Shown piece by piece: positions 1 to 18,400 of a DNA stretch of 64,000 nt (position 1 is its first letter; the number at the start of each line of letters is the position of its first letter). Below the pieces are notes generated by a model. It did not search any database, was not told the DNA's origin, and was given only the letters and a program-made list of their open reading frames with translations. The translations under genes were made by a program, and so were the position numbers. The stretch comes from Zygnema cylindricum (lineage: Eukaryota > Streptophyta > Zygnematophyceae > Zygnematales > Zygnemataceae). The stretch covers positions 30,445 through 94,444 of the forward strand of contig JBBHKE010001900.1 of NCBI GenBank assembly GCA_037447655.1. Reading direction: 5' to 3'.

Positions 1-475
1 AAGACGGGAAGAGAGAGAGAGACAGCATAAGAGGACCAAGAGAGGTGAGAGAAAGACAAGAAGAAGGGCAAAGGGGGGAAGGGGAGAGGTGGGAGGGATA
101 GGAAAGGGAAGGGGTAAGGGAAGGGCAAAGGGGTAAGAGGGTAGAAGGGAAAGGAATGGGCAGGGAGAAAGCAGAGAGGAGTCCAGAAGGAGGAGGGAAA
201 GAAAGGGAGGAGAGAGGAAAGGAAACATGGGAGAAAAAAGGGGAGGGCGAGGGGGTTGAAGGAAGGAAAGGAGACAGGGAAGGGCAGAAAGGGTAGAAGG
301 GAGGGAGTGGGGGAGAGAAAGGGTAAAGGAGGGGAAGGGGGTAATAAAATTAGAGGGGAAACTATAATTAGAGAAGGGATTTGAAGAGGGAGGATAAAGG
401 AAGAGGAATAATGAGAGAGAGCAAGAGAGAGGGGGGGAGAGAGAGAGAGGGAGAGGGGGCAGGAGGGGTAGGTAT
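1..475. repeat. Purine-rich (GA/GGGA) low-complexity tract
   Basis: The plus strand is almost pure A+G with irregular GGGA, GAGA and AAGG runs; the minus strand is polypyrimidine. It lies downstream of the last F-box/LRR exon I can recognise (570-648), so it is probably intron or 3' flank of that gene. No exon or stop codon for that gene could be identified here. Confidence 0.8.
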
Positions 476-569
476 GTGAAAAAACCGGTAAGTGAGAAAG
501 AGGAGAATTGGGAGAGAGCGCGAGAGGCGTGCGGTAGGGGTAGGGGGATAGAGAGAGAGAGGATTTTAC

Positions 570-7432
<6,863 letters not shown>

Positions 7433-7626
7433 GGTTGGAGGACACGCGGAGGGAGAAGGGAGAGGCGGAAGAGAGAGAGAGAGGGAGAGAGGGAATGGAT
7501 CAGGGGAGCCATGGACGGCTGAGAAGGCGCCACATGGCGTCCATTTTGACCGGCGGACAGAGAGGAAAAGACAAGAAAATTGCGTTCTTGGAAGACGAAC
7601 GGCTACAGGGGTGGAGGGAGAGGAGG

Positions 7627-7657
<31 letters not shown>

Positions 7658-7713
7658 GTACGGATGGGCCTCTAGGAAAGAGGGGGAAGGAGGGAGGAAG
7701 GGATAGCTCCACA

Positions 7714-7722
7714 TTTATATGG
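7714..7722 (-). promoter_or_regulatory. TATA box of the F-box/LRR gene
   Basis: The minus strand reads ATATAAAT, about 285 bp upstream of the chosen ATG at 7432. It would put transcription start near 7690 and leave a CT/GA-rich 5' leader. G-box-like CCACGTGG words occur nearby (about 7265, 7417, 7875). Confidence 0.5.
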
Positions 7723-8882
7723 ATGGGGGCATCCTGTGGAGTGAATGACCCAATGACCCTTAACCCTGCTGTACGGACTGCAAACTGGTACGGAATGTAT
7801 TAGAAAATTACATGAAAGTACATAGCGTTTGTTTACAGTGCGTATGGAATCGATAAAGTACGCAGGTTATCGATGCCACGTGGCAGTAGCAGAGCTTGAT
7901 TTGGGCATGCCGAGGCATTCTCCGTAATTTGTTTATTTGTCGCCTTCTGTAAAAAAGCTGCTTACTATGGCACGTGTCGAGTGATAATTGGTCATAATTA
8001 AAAGGCCACGTCAGCGGTAGAAAATGTTACCGGTGTTCCGGCTGGACTCGTTTTCCCGCGCATTTTATATTTTGAATTTTCTATTTTGGCGGCCACGCTT
8101 TTTTTTTTTGTTTCTTTTTTTTTATTCTGGATTGCCGCTGAAAATATGCTATATTTGTCTTTTTTTGAGGGAGAAACGGTAGCCTGCACGGGAGAACATA
8201 TCTTACACGTGTTAAGGAGACATTTCAGTGGACGACGGGTTACTAAGAAAAATATTTGAATCTCAAGCGTGTAACGTGGCAGAGACACGTGACAAATTAT
8301 TCGCTTTTTGGCGCGATTGAAGGTGTTTTGGCGGGAAGCGAACAAACCAAACAAATGTACGGATAAACTGGACTGACATGATGTACGGATGCGTTGCCTA
8401 TGCCGGTGGTTGGATCTACATGTCATAAACTTCGACATGGTCATCATAGCCCGATGCCCTACGAAAAAATTTAGCGCTTTTTTACCGATTCCGATAATTT
8501 CTTCAAGATCGTCAAATCGGAGATCTGATTGACCGATTTCCTCTAGGGTAAACGAAGCGGATATATATGTCAGCGTGACATCGTACAATCGCACGTGTCA
8601 CGAGTAGACGTATGGCTGAAAGGCGTTAAATTAACCGCGCACGTCCTCGAGTTACCGTTGAAAAGTACAATAATTTTCGTGATTTTTAAAGGGGTATCTT
8701 ATGTGTGCTGTATTTACTTAGGATCCAAAAAAACAAATTTACCGTCTGTAACATTAATTTTTTTTTCACATGCGTACGAATTTGGATTATGTGGTCATCG
8801 ACAAAGCTTCCAGAAAAGTTATCCTACCACGGAAAGAAAATTCTCGTACGGCTGAATTTAAAGTCTTTGTCCAATGTACAGT
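7723..8882. other. Intergenic, ACGT-rich, no supported gene
   Basis: Upstream flank of the F-box/LRR gene. It contains scattered GTACGG and CACGTG words. A 198-codon minus-strand open frame (8594-7998) has no recognisable domain, no splice support and many low-complexity residues; I do not call it a gene. Confidence 0.5.
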
Positions 8883-8902
8883 ACACCGTGTATCGCTATT
8901 GG

Positions 8903-9292
8903 TAGTGTTGGGTATCGGGTAGTTTCATATCGCGATAATTTCGATATTCAATATATCGAATATCGATCGAGCAAGGTCCTCGATATATCGTACCGCGACC
9001 AACATAAATCATCGCGATATATATCGCAAAAAAAAAATGTCCGTATATATACCGTACAGTTAAGTACAGTATACCGTACGAAAAAATAGTACAGACCCCC
9101 CCCCCCTCCCCTCCCCCCACTGAGCGCTCGCGACGGGGGGGGGGGGGGGCTTTTTGAAAACAAAAAATCCGGAAAAAAAAAAAAATCCGGATATTTAGCT
9201 TCTCCGTACATGGTCTCGATACATCGATTATCGGGTACCTAAAATTCGATATATATCGAATATCGGCAATAGGTCCTCGATACCCAACCCTA
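8903..9292. mobile_element. hAT-like MITE with 8-bp target duplication
   Basis: A 390-bp element beginning TAGTGTTGGGTATCG and ending CGATACCCAACCCTA (inverted repeats with one mismatch). It is flanked on both sides by the 8-bp direct repeat gctattgg (8895-8902, 9293-9300). An 8-bp duplication is the hAT signature. The interior is rich in TCGATAT palindromes and has a C-run/G-run hairpin. No transposase is encoded. Confidence 0.85.
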
Positions 9293-9314
9293 GCTATTGG
9301 TGTTAATACTTCTT

Positions 9315-10332
9315 GGGAATTGCTAATCGCAGGGACGATTTTTGCTGCGCGCCGGTACACCGTGAATCGTTATTAGCCTTATGTACGCTATATCGGCACC
9401 CCAAAAATTTGACATTGATACCTTAAATATAATAAACTATACTATTTAAGGAGGTGGACCATAATCTGCAACGTCTCTTGACACTAAATTAGAATGAATA
9501 ACGCTAATTTTTTCTTTACACTAATAATTTCTATGCGCTAATAACGATTCAAGGTGTAGTTGTCAGAAATTGTACATTTGAAGTACATTTACGTACAAGC
9601 TATGTACCTTTAAGTTCATATTTGACGGTCAATCCGTCGAACAACTTTTACTGGCGGAATATTGTACTGGCGGTTAAAAAAGTGTCGTGTTTGCGAACGT
9701 CGACCGTCATAAAAAAAATAAACAATTCACACGGCCGGCGGAGGTTTACTGTAACAAAACTGCGACAACCACATATAAATAAAATGGTTGCGCGCATGTA
9801 GTTTATCACTTCACGTCTGTGAGAGCACACACTGACATTTGACTTCGCCGCAAAATTGAAATCTACTCGGGAACCGTTACACTGAACTTGGACACAAATT
9901 AAAGACGACGTACAACATTTATAAACTCGCACGAAACGAAATAAACTTCGTACAACATCAAAAAGCGTACCCGCGTATAAATATCGATGAAACTAAAATG
10001 ACGCGTCGTCACGTCCAATAGTGTGCTCCCACGGACGAAGTGATAAACTACCTGCGCGCAGCCATTTTATTTATATATGGCTGCCGCAGTTTTGTTACAG
10101 TAAACCTGCACCGGCCGTGTGAATTGTTTATTCTGTTATGACGGTCGACGTTTGCAAGCGCGACACTTTTTTAACCGCCAGTACAGTATTCCGCCATACA
10201 AAGTTGTTCGACAGATTGACCGTCAAATCTGAACTTAAAGGTACGTAGCTTGTACGTAAGTGTACTTCAAATGTACAATTTCTGACAACTACCTGCGCGC
10301 AACAAAAATCGTCTCTGCGATTAGCAATTCCC
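9315..10332. mobile_element. Fold-back element with ~310-bp inverted arms
   Basis: The left arm (9315-9832) and right arm (10020-10332) are near-perfect inverted copies, starting GGGAATTGCTAATCGCAG. The loop is about 187 bp (9833-10019). The left arm is longer only because of an inserted 199-bp MITE (9358-9556). No coding sequence was found. Superfamily unassigned; TA bases lie at or near both edges. Confidence 0.8.
9358..9556. mobile_element. 199-bp Tc1/mariner-like MITE (CACCG family)
   Basis: Ends CACCGTGAATCGTTATTAG and its near-complement, flanked by TA on both sides. It is inserted in the left arm of a fold-back; the right arm still carries the uninterrupted sequence (caggTAgttgtcag), so the insertion point and TA target are proven within this window. 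It shares an interior with the copies at 12182 and 42605 (TGGACCATAATCTGC, ACGTCTC). Confidence 0.9.
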
Positions 10333-10510
10333 TATTTTTTTCGACACTTAAAACATATTTTATCCGTACACACTTGTCTATTTTTTAATTTCAGACAAAG
10401 AATCTTACATTTCAATCGCAGCCGTCAGATCCACAATCCGAAATGTGTGTACGGAGAAAAGATCTTTTGAGCGACGAAAAAAACATTAACCCTAATAGGG
10501 ATTCACGGTG

Positions 10511-11218
10511 TAATGTACGTGTATACAATTGTCAGTCACATTCTTATTGGTTTTGTACTTTGGACACGTAAAGTACAATTTTGAGATAACCAAGGTCGCA
10601 GAGAATCAAATACGCCCTTTCGCTTATTGTTTGGTCAAAGTCTGTAAATTCGTCAAAGGTATAGAAGGTACAGTACTAATCGTACGGATTTTAGTACCTC
10701 TATGGTTTAAAGGCTAGGATTAGGCTTGGAAAACAATCGTCCAACGGGTTCAAAATTGCTCCAGCGTGTGAGTTAGGTCAACTGCGAATGAAATGTACGT
10801 TTCGTACAATAATGTTTAGTGCGAGGAAGGATGTGTACCACGGTCTCGGCAGAAAATTTTAAAATTACAATTAATGTACGGTTTGACAAAAAATGCCCTA
10901 ACCGTACGCAGCAGAAACGATTGTTGTCTCGTTTTTTTGTTCGTCGTATTTTTTTTTTTTTCGTTTGCCACAGTGTCGAACCGAACTAAAAACCGCAAAA
11001 ATATCATGTCAGCGGAAACTAGCTGTAACTGTCTGAACATAGATTTATTGACGTCATTCAAGTACGAAAACACTTTCTACTGACGTCATTATAGCTGGAC
11101 GCAAGCCGCACATACCGCATAGCTATCGCGATAATTTTTTATTAGCATATTGAACCAATACATGGGTAAAAAAACGCGATATATCGATTATCGGCAGGTC
11201 AAAAAAGGTATTGATCGG
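10511..11218. other. Intergenic, no supported gene
   Basis: AT-rich sequence with scattered GTACGG and GTACAA words. No exon with credible splice sites, RNA gene or terminal repeat was seen. Confidence 0.4.
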
Positions 11219-11678
11219 CAGAGGTCGCAAACGGTCAACCGAAACCGTGACCGACCGTTAACCGACCGCCCGCGTCGGATCCGGAACGGATTCGGTTGCC
11301 AACTTTGGGGGGCCGGGCGGATTCGGGCGGTTGATTCACAGAAAAAAAAAATCGGTTACTGTCGGGTAAGCAAAAAACGAAAAAAAATGGAAATTGTGTA
11401 CTGTCCATACAATCCAACATTATTGTACTTTGAACTCTTGTTATCGTGGAAGGTATACAGGAGATGTACCACTAATTTTGTACTTATTCGGGTACGGGCG
11501 AGTACGGGTAGTCGCGAGAAATCGAGTTTCGGTTAACTTTTATTTTCGTAAACGCGTTTCGGTTAACGGTTAAAAATTTAGGAGCGTGACATAACCCGGT
11601 CGGGCGTCGGGTACTCAGATTTTGAAAAAAAAAACGTTCGGTTTCGGTTATCTAAAATTTTGACTATTGCGACCTCTG
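11219..11678. mobile_element. hAT-like MITE, family 2, with 8-bp target duplication
   Basis: A 460-bp element with short inverted termini CAGAGGTCGCAA and TTGCGACCTCTG, flanked by the identical 8-bp repeat ttgatcgg (11211-11218, 11679-11686). The interior has CGGATCCGGAACGG and CGGTTTCGGTT motifs. A diverged relative lies at 55444-55889. No transposase frame. Confidence 0.9.
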
Positions 11679-12181
11679 TTGATCGGTCTTCAATAAGAGG
11701 CTACCGATACATTCCACTACATATTGTACGGAATGGCGTGCAATCATCTAACCAAAGGTTTCCATACAGCGCATCGGGTACAGTGCTGATATTCACTCTC
11801 TGTTGTGCTTTGATGTATACATTGGCGATACATCAAATATCGCCGTTTAAACCCTATTTTTAAGAAAACCAAAACCTTGCTTGGAAGTATTCAAAATGCG
11901 AAGGACCTTTCGGAAATATTTACGAAATGTAACCGATGGCTAGAATTAGAAAAGAATCAAGCGAGTCGTTCGGATTTTGCCAATATATCAAGTAACTTTT
12001 CATACATTCATTCGACCTTCCTACCGTAGGGAAAATTGTGACTATCCCTACGGTTCGACTAACCGAAGTTACATAAATGTCCTTGTTTCATACATACAAA
12101 AGTCTAGATTGGCCCACTTGGCTAGTTTTAAACAAAAAGCGTTTCATAGAAAACATGTCCCAAAAGTAACTCAAAAAGCTA

Positions 12182-12399
12182 CACCGCGAATCGTTATTAG
12201 TGTCAAAGTCACAAATTTGGGTTCTTAAAATTTTAATTCTTTTCCGCAATTAGTATACATGATTTTCGAAAATAAATTAGCAACGCTATTTAAGGACGTG
12301 GACCATAATCTGCCACGTCTCTCGCACTAAATTAGAATCAATAACACTAAATTTTTTTTTACGCTATTTAAAATTTGAAACTAATAACGATTCGCGGTG
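12182..12399. mobile_element. 218-bp Tc1/mariner-like MITE (CACCG family)
   Basis: Termini CACCGCGAATCGTTATTAG and the complementary right end, flanked by TA (12180-12181, 12400-12401). The interior shares the segment TTTAAGGACGTGGACCATAA with the copies at 9358 and 42605. Confidence 0.9.
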
Positions 12400-12401
12400 T
12401 A

Positions 12402-15125
12402 GCTGGCCATGGATTGGTAAACATCGACACAAGACATAACCCCAAACGAATAAAAAAAAAGCAAAACATACACCAAATTGAAAGGATGGACACCTACCAG
12501 TCTTCGATTATCAAGTCCACATCGGGCATAGAAACTCTAAATACCTACACTGGTGATTGGGCTTTCAAACACTCCTCCGAATCAAAACTTGAAGGTGAAA
12601 CGTTCATAACACACACTAAAAATGTACAAATTTGTTATGACATTGTTTTCCTGTACAATGTTGTGCGGATTCTAAAACTTCAATCCTGTTGCACCCATCA
12701 ATACCATATGCATGTTTCTGTGCTACTATCCAACTCAAAATATGATAATAACGTTCGGTATGAACACCTGATATTACACTTCTGTAAATGAACATCATTT
12801 CTGATGTCTCATTATCAAAAAGTTGACATGAATATATGATCATAAATTTTACTTACATTGGTCAAATCCTAACAGCTAACGTCCATCACCCATGGGTTTC
12901 AGATTTGCCCATGGCATTTCATCTAGTGGTTGTCAAACTAATGCCATCTGGACCAATCCCCCTTGGCAATACAACCAATTGGTTCGCCAGGTAACCATAG
13001 TCATTGTCAGGTTTCAAATGGTTTCCTTCACACCAGTATGGTATTATTACTCTAGATAGTCCCACCATATCTGATACCATTACACCATTAGCTTTCATTA
13101 CACCATTACATGTATGTCTAAACCAACTTTTTCCCTCACAGGTCTATTAAACAAATGGCTCAACATATTATTGGTGCGGGTGCATAAAATTTGGCAGGAG
13201 TCAGAGGCATGATTGTGTTTGTGCAAGGAACAGAGATAAGCATTAGCTTGGACAAATGCCTCTGTAGTAGTTATCGCTGCACCTACAAAACGAGCTTCAC
13301 TTCTGACGGCCTTTTTTTGCCCATTATTGTCTAAAACTTTATAACACAGGTGTAACTCCGGCTTCCACAGGGAGCACATGTTTCAGCAGGCTTTACAACA
13401 CAGATAGGTTTTTTTCCATTTGCTCTTGCACCCGTTTTTTTTTAACACCAACTTGACAGCGGCATGTCGATCCCATGCACAAGCAGACATGAAAAATAAA
13501 AAACAACAAAGCAAAATAGGAAAATACCAAGGGTCGCCAGAAAAACATGGAAAGACAAAAACGACACTGAAACACAAAAAGACAAGCAAGCAGCAGCAGG
13601 ACACGAAAAACGCTAATTAGCGAAGAACATGAAATGACAACTACAAGCAAGAGGGAGACATGAAAAGACGAAACTATAAACACAGGAACAAGAAAAGACA
13701 AATATGAACAGCGAAACACGAAAAGATAAAAATGAGTGACAGAGGAACACATTGCAAAATGTGTGACAGGCTTACAGCTAAAACGAGGCCTCCAAACAGG
13801 CGATGATATCCAACCTGGAGTATCTAAAGCTTCAGTAGGACATTTTACTCCACCCTTTGAAATAGTTAAGAAAAAGTGGAGTTGATGTAAATTCATGAGC
13901 AATGTAAGCAAACTTGCCGGAAGATGTCCACCTCACATTACGGCAAAATAAAACAATTACTGGACATCCTCAAAAACTAATAGAAATAGCCGGTCAGTTA
14001 ACAAAATCAGCTCATTACAGGAGTGGAAAGGCAACAGTATCCCTCCTCCCAACCCTGGACACCGCCTGCCTTCACTACCTCTAGGGCTATGGAAGAAAAA
14101 CGAACCTCGACAACAACCTAAGGACAATATCCTGTCACTCTTTTTGACAAGGCGAAATATACGCCGCTTGAAAAGGCTTACACTAGATGTGCCTAGTTGC
14201 CCCATTTTTGCTTCTATTCATGATACCCTCCCCCAGTTCTGGGTCTACCTCCCCATACCTTCCACATCATTGACTCTGCACACACCCGAAAAAGGACAAC
14301 TCAGTCACCTTCACTTTCTCCAGTAGCATTTAAAAACACCTTTCTCAAACAAATTGAATTGTAGAAGAGCCCGTCAAAATCCTACATTCAAATTTCTATG
14401 GCTATGCCAATTTCTACCATAAACAAAACAGAAAATGAAAACAAGAGAACCAAAGACCTTCAATCCACACAGTTCAATAACATTCGGGCGACTCACACAG
14501 TTCTGTGAAAAAAGGCTGCGGGTTGTCTACAGAAATGAAATTAAAAATGAAAATCTATAAGATGTACTCGACTAGGGAGGACTGAAAGGTAGTGTGGATT
14601 AAATGATTAAGAAGGTTACAGACTTCAAGAGCTCATTGCGAAAGGAATTCTGTGTAAGAAGGAAACTGGGAGAGTCTTGCCAAAAGAGATCTGTAAGACT
14701 CCAAATTCCCAATTCATGTGGAAAAGGTCGGATCAAATATATAGCTCCTACTTTTAATCTTACGCAAGGACCTTACTGAACCATAAGAATATGCTGAAGT
14801 TATGGCTCAAGAAAACAAAGAAACTGATATCAAAAGCCATCTTAAAGAGTTAAAAAGTAGCTAAGTAATGAGTACATATCTAGTATGATGAGTTATATCT
14901 CCACGAAAGATTGTCATTAGCAGAAAATTCCATTTCATTCTGAAATAACTTTGCCAAAAGTGTCCCCAACTACCAATTAGCAAGAATGACCTTCAATTCT
15001 TGAAACCCAAGGTTTAACCACACGTGAGAAGCGTCAAAGATGGAACATACTAACCAGCAAAAGCTCTGAGGATTGAAAGAATTTGTAAAAAAAAGTGAAC
15101 GACTAAAACGGTGAAGACATATTCC
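12402..15125. other. Intergenic region, possible decayed element, no supported gene
   Basis: Minus-strand open frames (13379-13098, 13911-13393, 14205-13957) are short, lack recognisable motifs and do not join through obvious splice sites. They could be remnants of a transposon or unrecognised exons. The right half (about 14.4-15.1 kb) probably includes the 3' untranslated region of the RNA-binding protein gene. Confidence 0.35.
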
Positions 15126-15410
15126 ACATGATTACCACTGAGGTTGGATCGAATGTGTAAGTGCTAGTGGGCTTCGATGAAACATAGAATCGGACAAAAT
15201 GTTCCCAATACTTATCAATAAATTCGGATCAACCGAGTTAGTGCCAGTCTGAGTTTAAAATGATGAAACATACAAAATGTCCTCCATTCTTACTGATGAG
15301 GTAAGACCTAACGTGTAAGTGCTAGTAAGCCGCTAAAATGATGAAACATGCAATCCGACAACATGTTCCCAATTCTTACTGATGAGTTTGGATCGAACGT
15401 GTAAGTGCTA
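15126..15410 (-). repeat. Four degenerate tandem copies of the last exon/donor segment of the RRM gene
   Basis: On the minus strand an approximately 80-bp unit begins CACTTACACGTTCGATCC, contains CTCATCAGTAAGAATTGGGA and ends near CATCATTTTA. The first copy overlaps the final coding exon of the RRM gene, including a possible splice donor (CATCA|GTAAGA at 15380). Later copies are 70-85% similar by eye. The duplication therefore copied an exon-intron border downstream. Confidence 0.7.
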
Positions 15411-18400
15411 GTTGCGCCGGCTGTTCCTGCTGCAGCCGCCTGTCGCTGATACATGGCTGCTGCTTGAGCGGCAGCAGTCTGCATATCCTGAACCCCCCAA
15501 CCAGCTGGAAGACCACCAGCCATGCCCATGGCAGCAAGTTGCTGCTGTCCAGTTCCACCCAAAAAGCGGAAAAAAAGAACGGGAAATCAGGACAAGAGGC
15601 CGTCATGAAAGTGGGTACGAGAGAATTAAGAGGAGAAAATGTTACATCTTTTGACTATCGAGTGTCATGAAGAGTTGCATCCCGCGAAAAAAAGCTCATA
15701 TGATTGTGAGAACCCTTGTCCTAAAAAAATAACCCGCCAAGTAAAATCCATATGGACCAGCAAACCAAAACTCGTGCATTTCATTAGTTTTCTAGTCCAT
15801 GGTGAACAACAGCCTCAGATATACAGCATCAAAACGATATCGACTAAAAACGTAAAAAGAAAATTCCAAAGGATTAGTAGACAATATCAAATCTAAGGAA
15901 GAGGGAAGAAAATAAAATGAAGCTTACCTGCTGCTGAAGAAGCAGCAATTGCATATTAGGGTCCAAAGCTGCCGCCATATTGAAACCAGCCAAGGCTCCA
16001 CCTCCCATAGCAAGAAGCGCCTCACTGCCAATACAGACCATGAACAGATAAGGACAATAAATAGCATAAACAAAAAAGAGAAAAACCACAAACTATATAC
16101 GAACCAAAAACAATAGGAAATCACACATATTTTCGATAGAAGCATCAGTCTATACACAAACCATTATGCAAGACACAAATAAAATGAGTGTCAAAAATTC
16201 ATAAAGTAAATATCATCTGAAAACAATGTCCTCCAGAGTCCCAATTTAAATTATTCGGACTGTTATTGATTATGTTCGCAACCTTAGAATGCCCAAGTGG
16301 GAGTAAGATGTCATCTAGTCCATTCTGACTTCAGGAAGGTTCACTATGAATAAAATTATATTTGAATTCAGCAAACCCTATAGCTAGAGGAGTGAAATAT
16401 GCTTTCCCTTGTCAGAATTTTCCAAAATATGAAACCATAAAAGACAGGGTTGACAAACCTCTTGGTTGCTCTGAAGAGTTCAATATAACGAGAACCAATA
16501 TTCTGCCTGTGACGTTCCATGGCACGTGCTGCCTCCTCCGGAGATACAAATTCCACAAATGCTTCCCCAGTTGGACGATCTGTAGCCCCCATTACAATGT
16601 GAATTCCATTTTGAACAATTTGATAACCCTCAAAAAAGTCCATAATTTCTCGTTGCCCTGCGTTGTAAGGGAGACCACGCATTTTAATGCAGACGTTTTC
16701 TCCCGAATCCATCATTCCCATTCCTCCAAGTCCCACGCCCATACCGCCCATCCCCATCATCCCCATCATTCCCATCTGCAAGATAGTAATGCCATAAACA
16801 CAAGAGAAAAGGGTCAGCAAGCTCTCTTTTAGAAATGCAGAAAACAAACAGTGTTAAATGTAGCAGGTTTTAAGAAAGTTGGATGCCCTTAACAACATCA
16901 ATCAAATTAATAAGCCTGGAAAAAAAAACTTTGTTTTCATATCAATATATCATCATCCTGCTGATTTAGAAACTAAACAGATAAAACGGGGCATTGCAAG
17001 ACAAGTGATCATCAAAGAAAACCTTATGCCATTCAGCTACAATAACTGAAAACCGGGCAACCATAAGCCTACAAATGTGTATACAGAAGACAAGAGGCCC
17101 CACCTGGTTCATTCCAAACTGTCCATAACCAGCACCCGGATACATGCCATACATTTTCTGTTGGACAGCGGTCATCATTTCGCCTTTTGTACTGCGAAAA
17201 AGCTCAACGTAGCGCTGCAGAGAAAGACAGTGTCATCAGCCACATAAGCCTAAAACACATGGAAGGAAACACAAGCCTCAGGATCAAATTTCTGCATGTG
17301 CCACACTGAACTTGTTCAACACAGGTAGCTTCGAGGTTACCAACCAGCAAATGGAAAAAAGAAGAATCATGTGCAAACATCCAGAATATGTGGGCATGGC
17401 ACATTACGACCCTGAGATGGAATTCAACGCGCCAGAAAAAAACTGCAGGTATCAGCCTTAGTGTAACCCATAATCCCATTTATCCAATCCTTACTAGATG
17501 CTGTTGAGAACTCACCGATCCCATGGGCTCTCTATGGAGCTGCATTGCACGTGCAGCAGTCTCCTCATTCACAAACTCCACAAAAGCCTGAAAAACAGTC
17601 ATTTGAAACAATCGCAACCATTTCCTCCGTATGAATAATAAAGAAGTGCATCAACAAGACAGGCAAATCAACAAAATAGACCAAAGGCAGAATAATAAAT
17701 ATGCATATGCTTCACAGCAGGAAATAACAACTAGAACATCTATAGCTGCTACTGACAAAACATCTACCCACCTTCCCAAATCGGAAATAGCTAGACAATT
17801 TTGTTGTATGTTCTAAATGTGAGGGGTATTAAATTGGAAACAATGTGTCTAGACATTTCCACTTGTTGAGTGCATCTCCTTGGAATTTGATTTAAACTAT
17901 TTGACAGGAATAAAGAAGAGCCATTGTTCTAACCTCCCCGGTCGGACGACCATCAGCATGAGTCTGAAGGAAGATCCCATCCGGTACAATTTGCATTCCC
18001 TTGAAGAAGGCAGTAATGTCCGCGCTCGTACAGCTGAAAAAACAACCAAGGGATACGATAAGTTACAGCATAGACAAAATCTGGCTAGACATAAATCAGT
18101 TACAAGCTCCAAACAAAATTGTCAGAGTGCCGACCGATTCATCAAGTGTGACAAGTTATACAGTAAATCTATGAGCCCTATTAGAGACGGTGAATTATAA
18201 GGGTTCAAATGACTAGCTGTCAATTACACTAATTTAGACTTGGATCACGTCAATTATTTAGGGCACTCTTTCGGGCAGTATAATACCGCGATAGAATTAG
18301 GACTTCTAACTCTAATAAAGTCATAAGAGAGATCCATTCAGTAAAATTTGAGCAGATCCTCCTCAGAAAATTCAACTAATGCTCACTGTCTGTTAACAGC

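Larger units (their letters stand above)
8884..10510. mobile_element. Outer Tc1/mariner-like MITE split by later insertions
   Basis: Ends read CACCGTGTATCGCTATT... and ...AATAGGGATTCACGGTG, each flanked by TA (8882-8883 and 10511-10512), the usual target duplication of Tc1/mariner elements. Its right part (ACTTAAAACAT, CAATCGCAGCCGTCAGAT) matches the intact 211-bp relative at 21899-22109. The excess length is explained by two insertions: a hAT-like MITE at 8903-9292 and a fold-back at 9315-10332. Confidence 0.7.

Noticed and set aside
7998-8594. 198-codon minus-strand open frame
   Set aside because: No recognisable domain, Lys/Ser-rich low-complexity end, no splice or promoter support; lies in repeat-rich spacer.
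12375-12791. 138-codon plus-strand open frame
   Set aside because: It starts inside the right end of a MITE and shows no protein motif.
13393-13911. 172-codon minus-strand open frame
   Set aside because: Cys/Phe/Leu-rich composition typical of random T-rich sequence; no motif or splice context.
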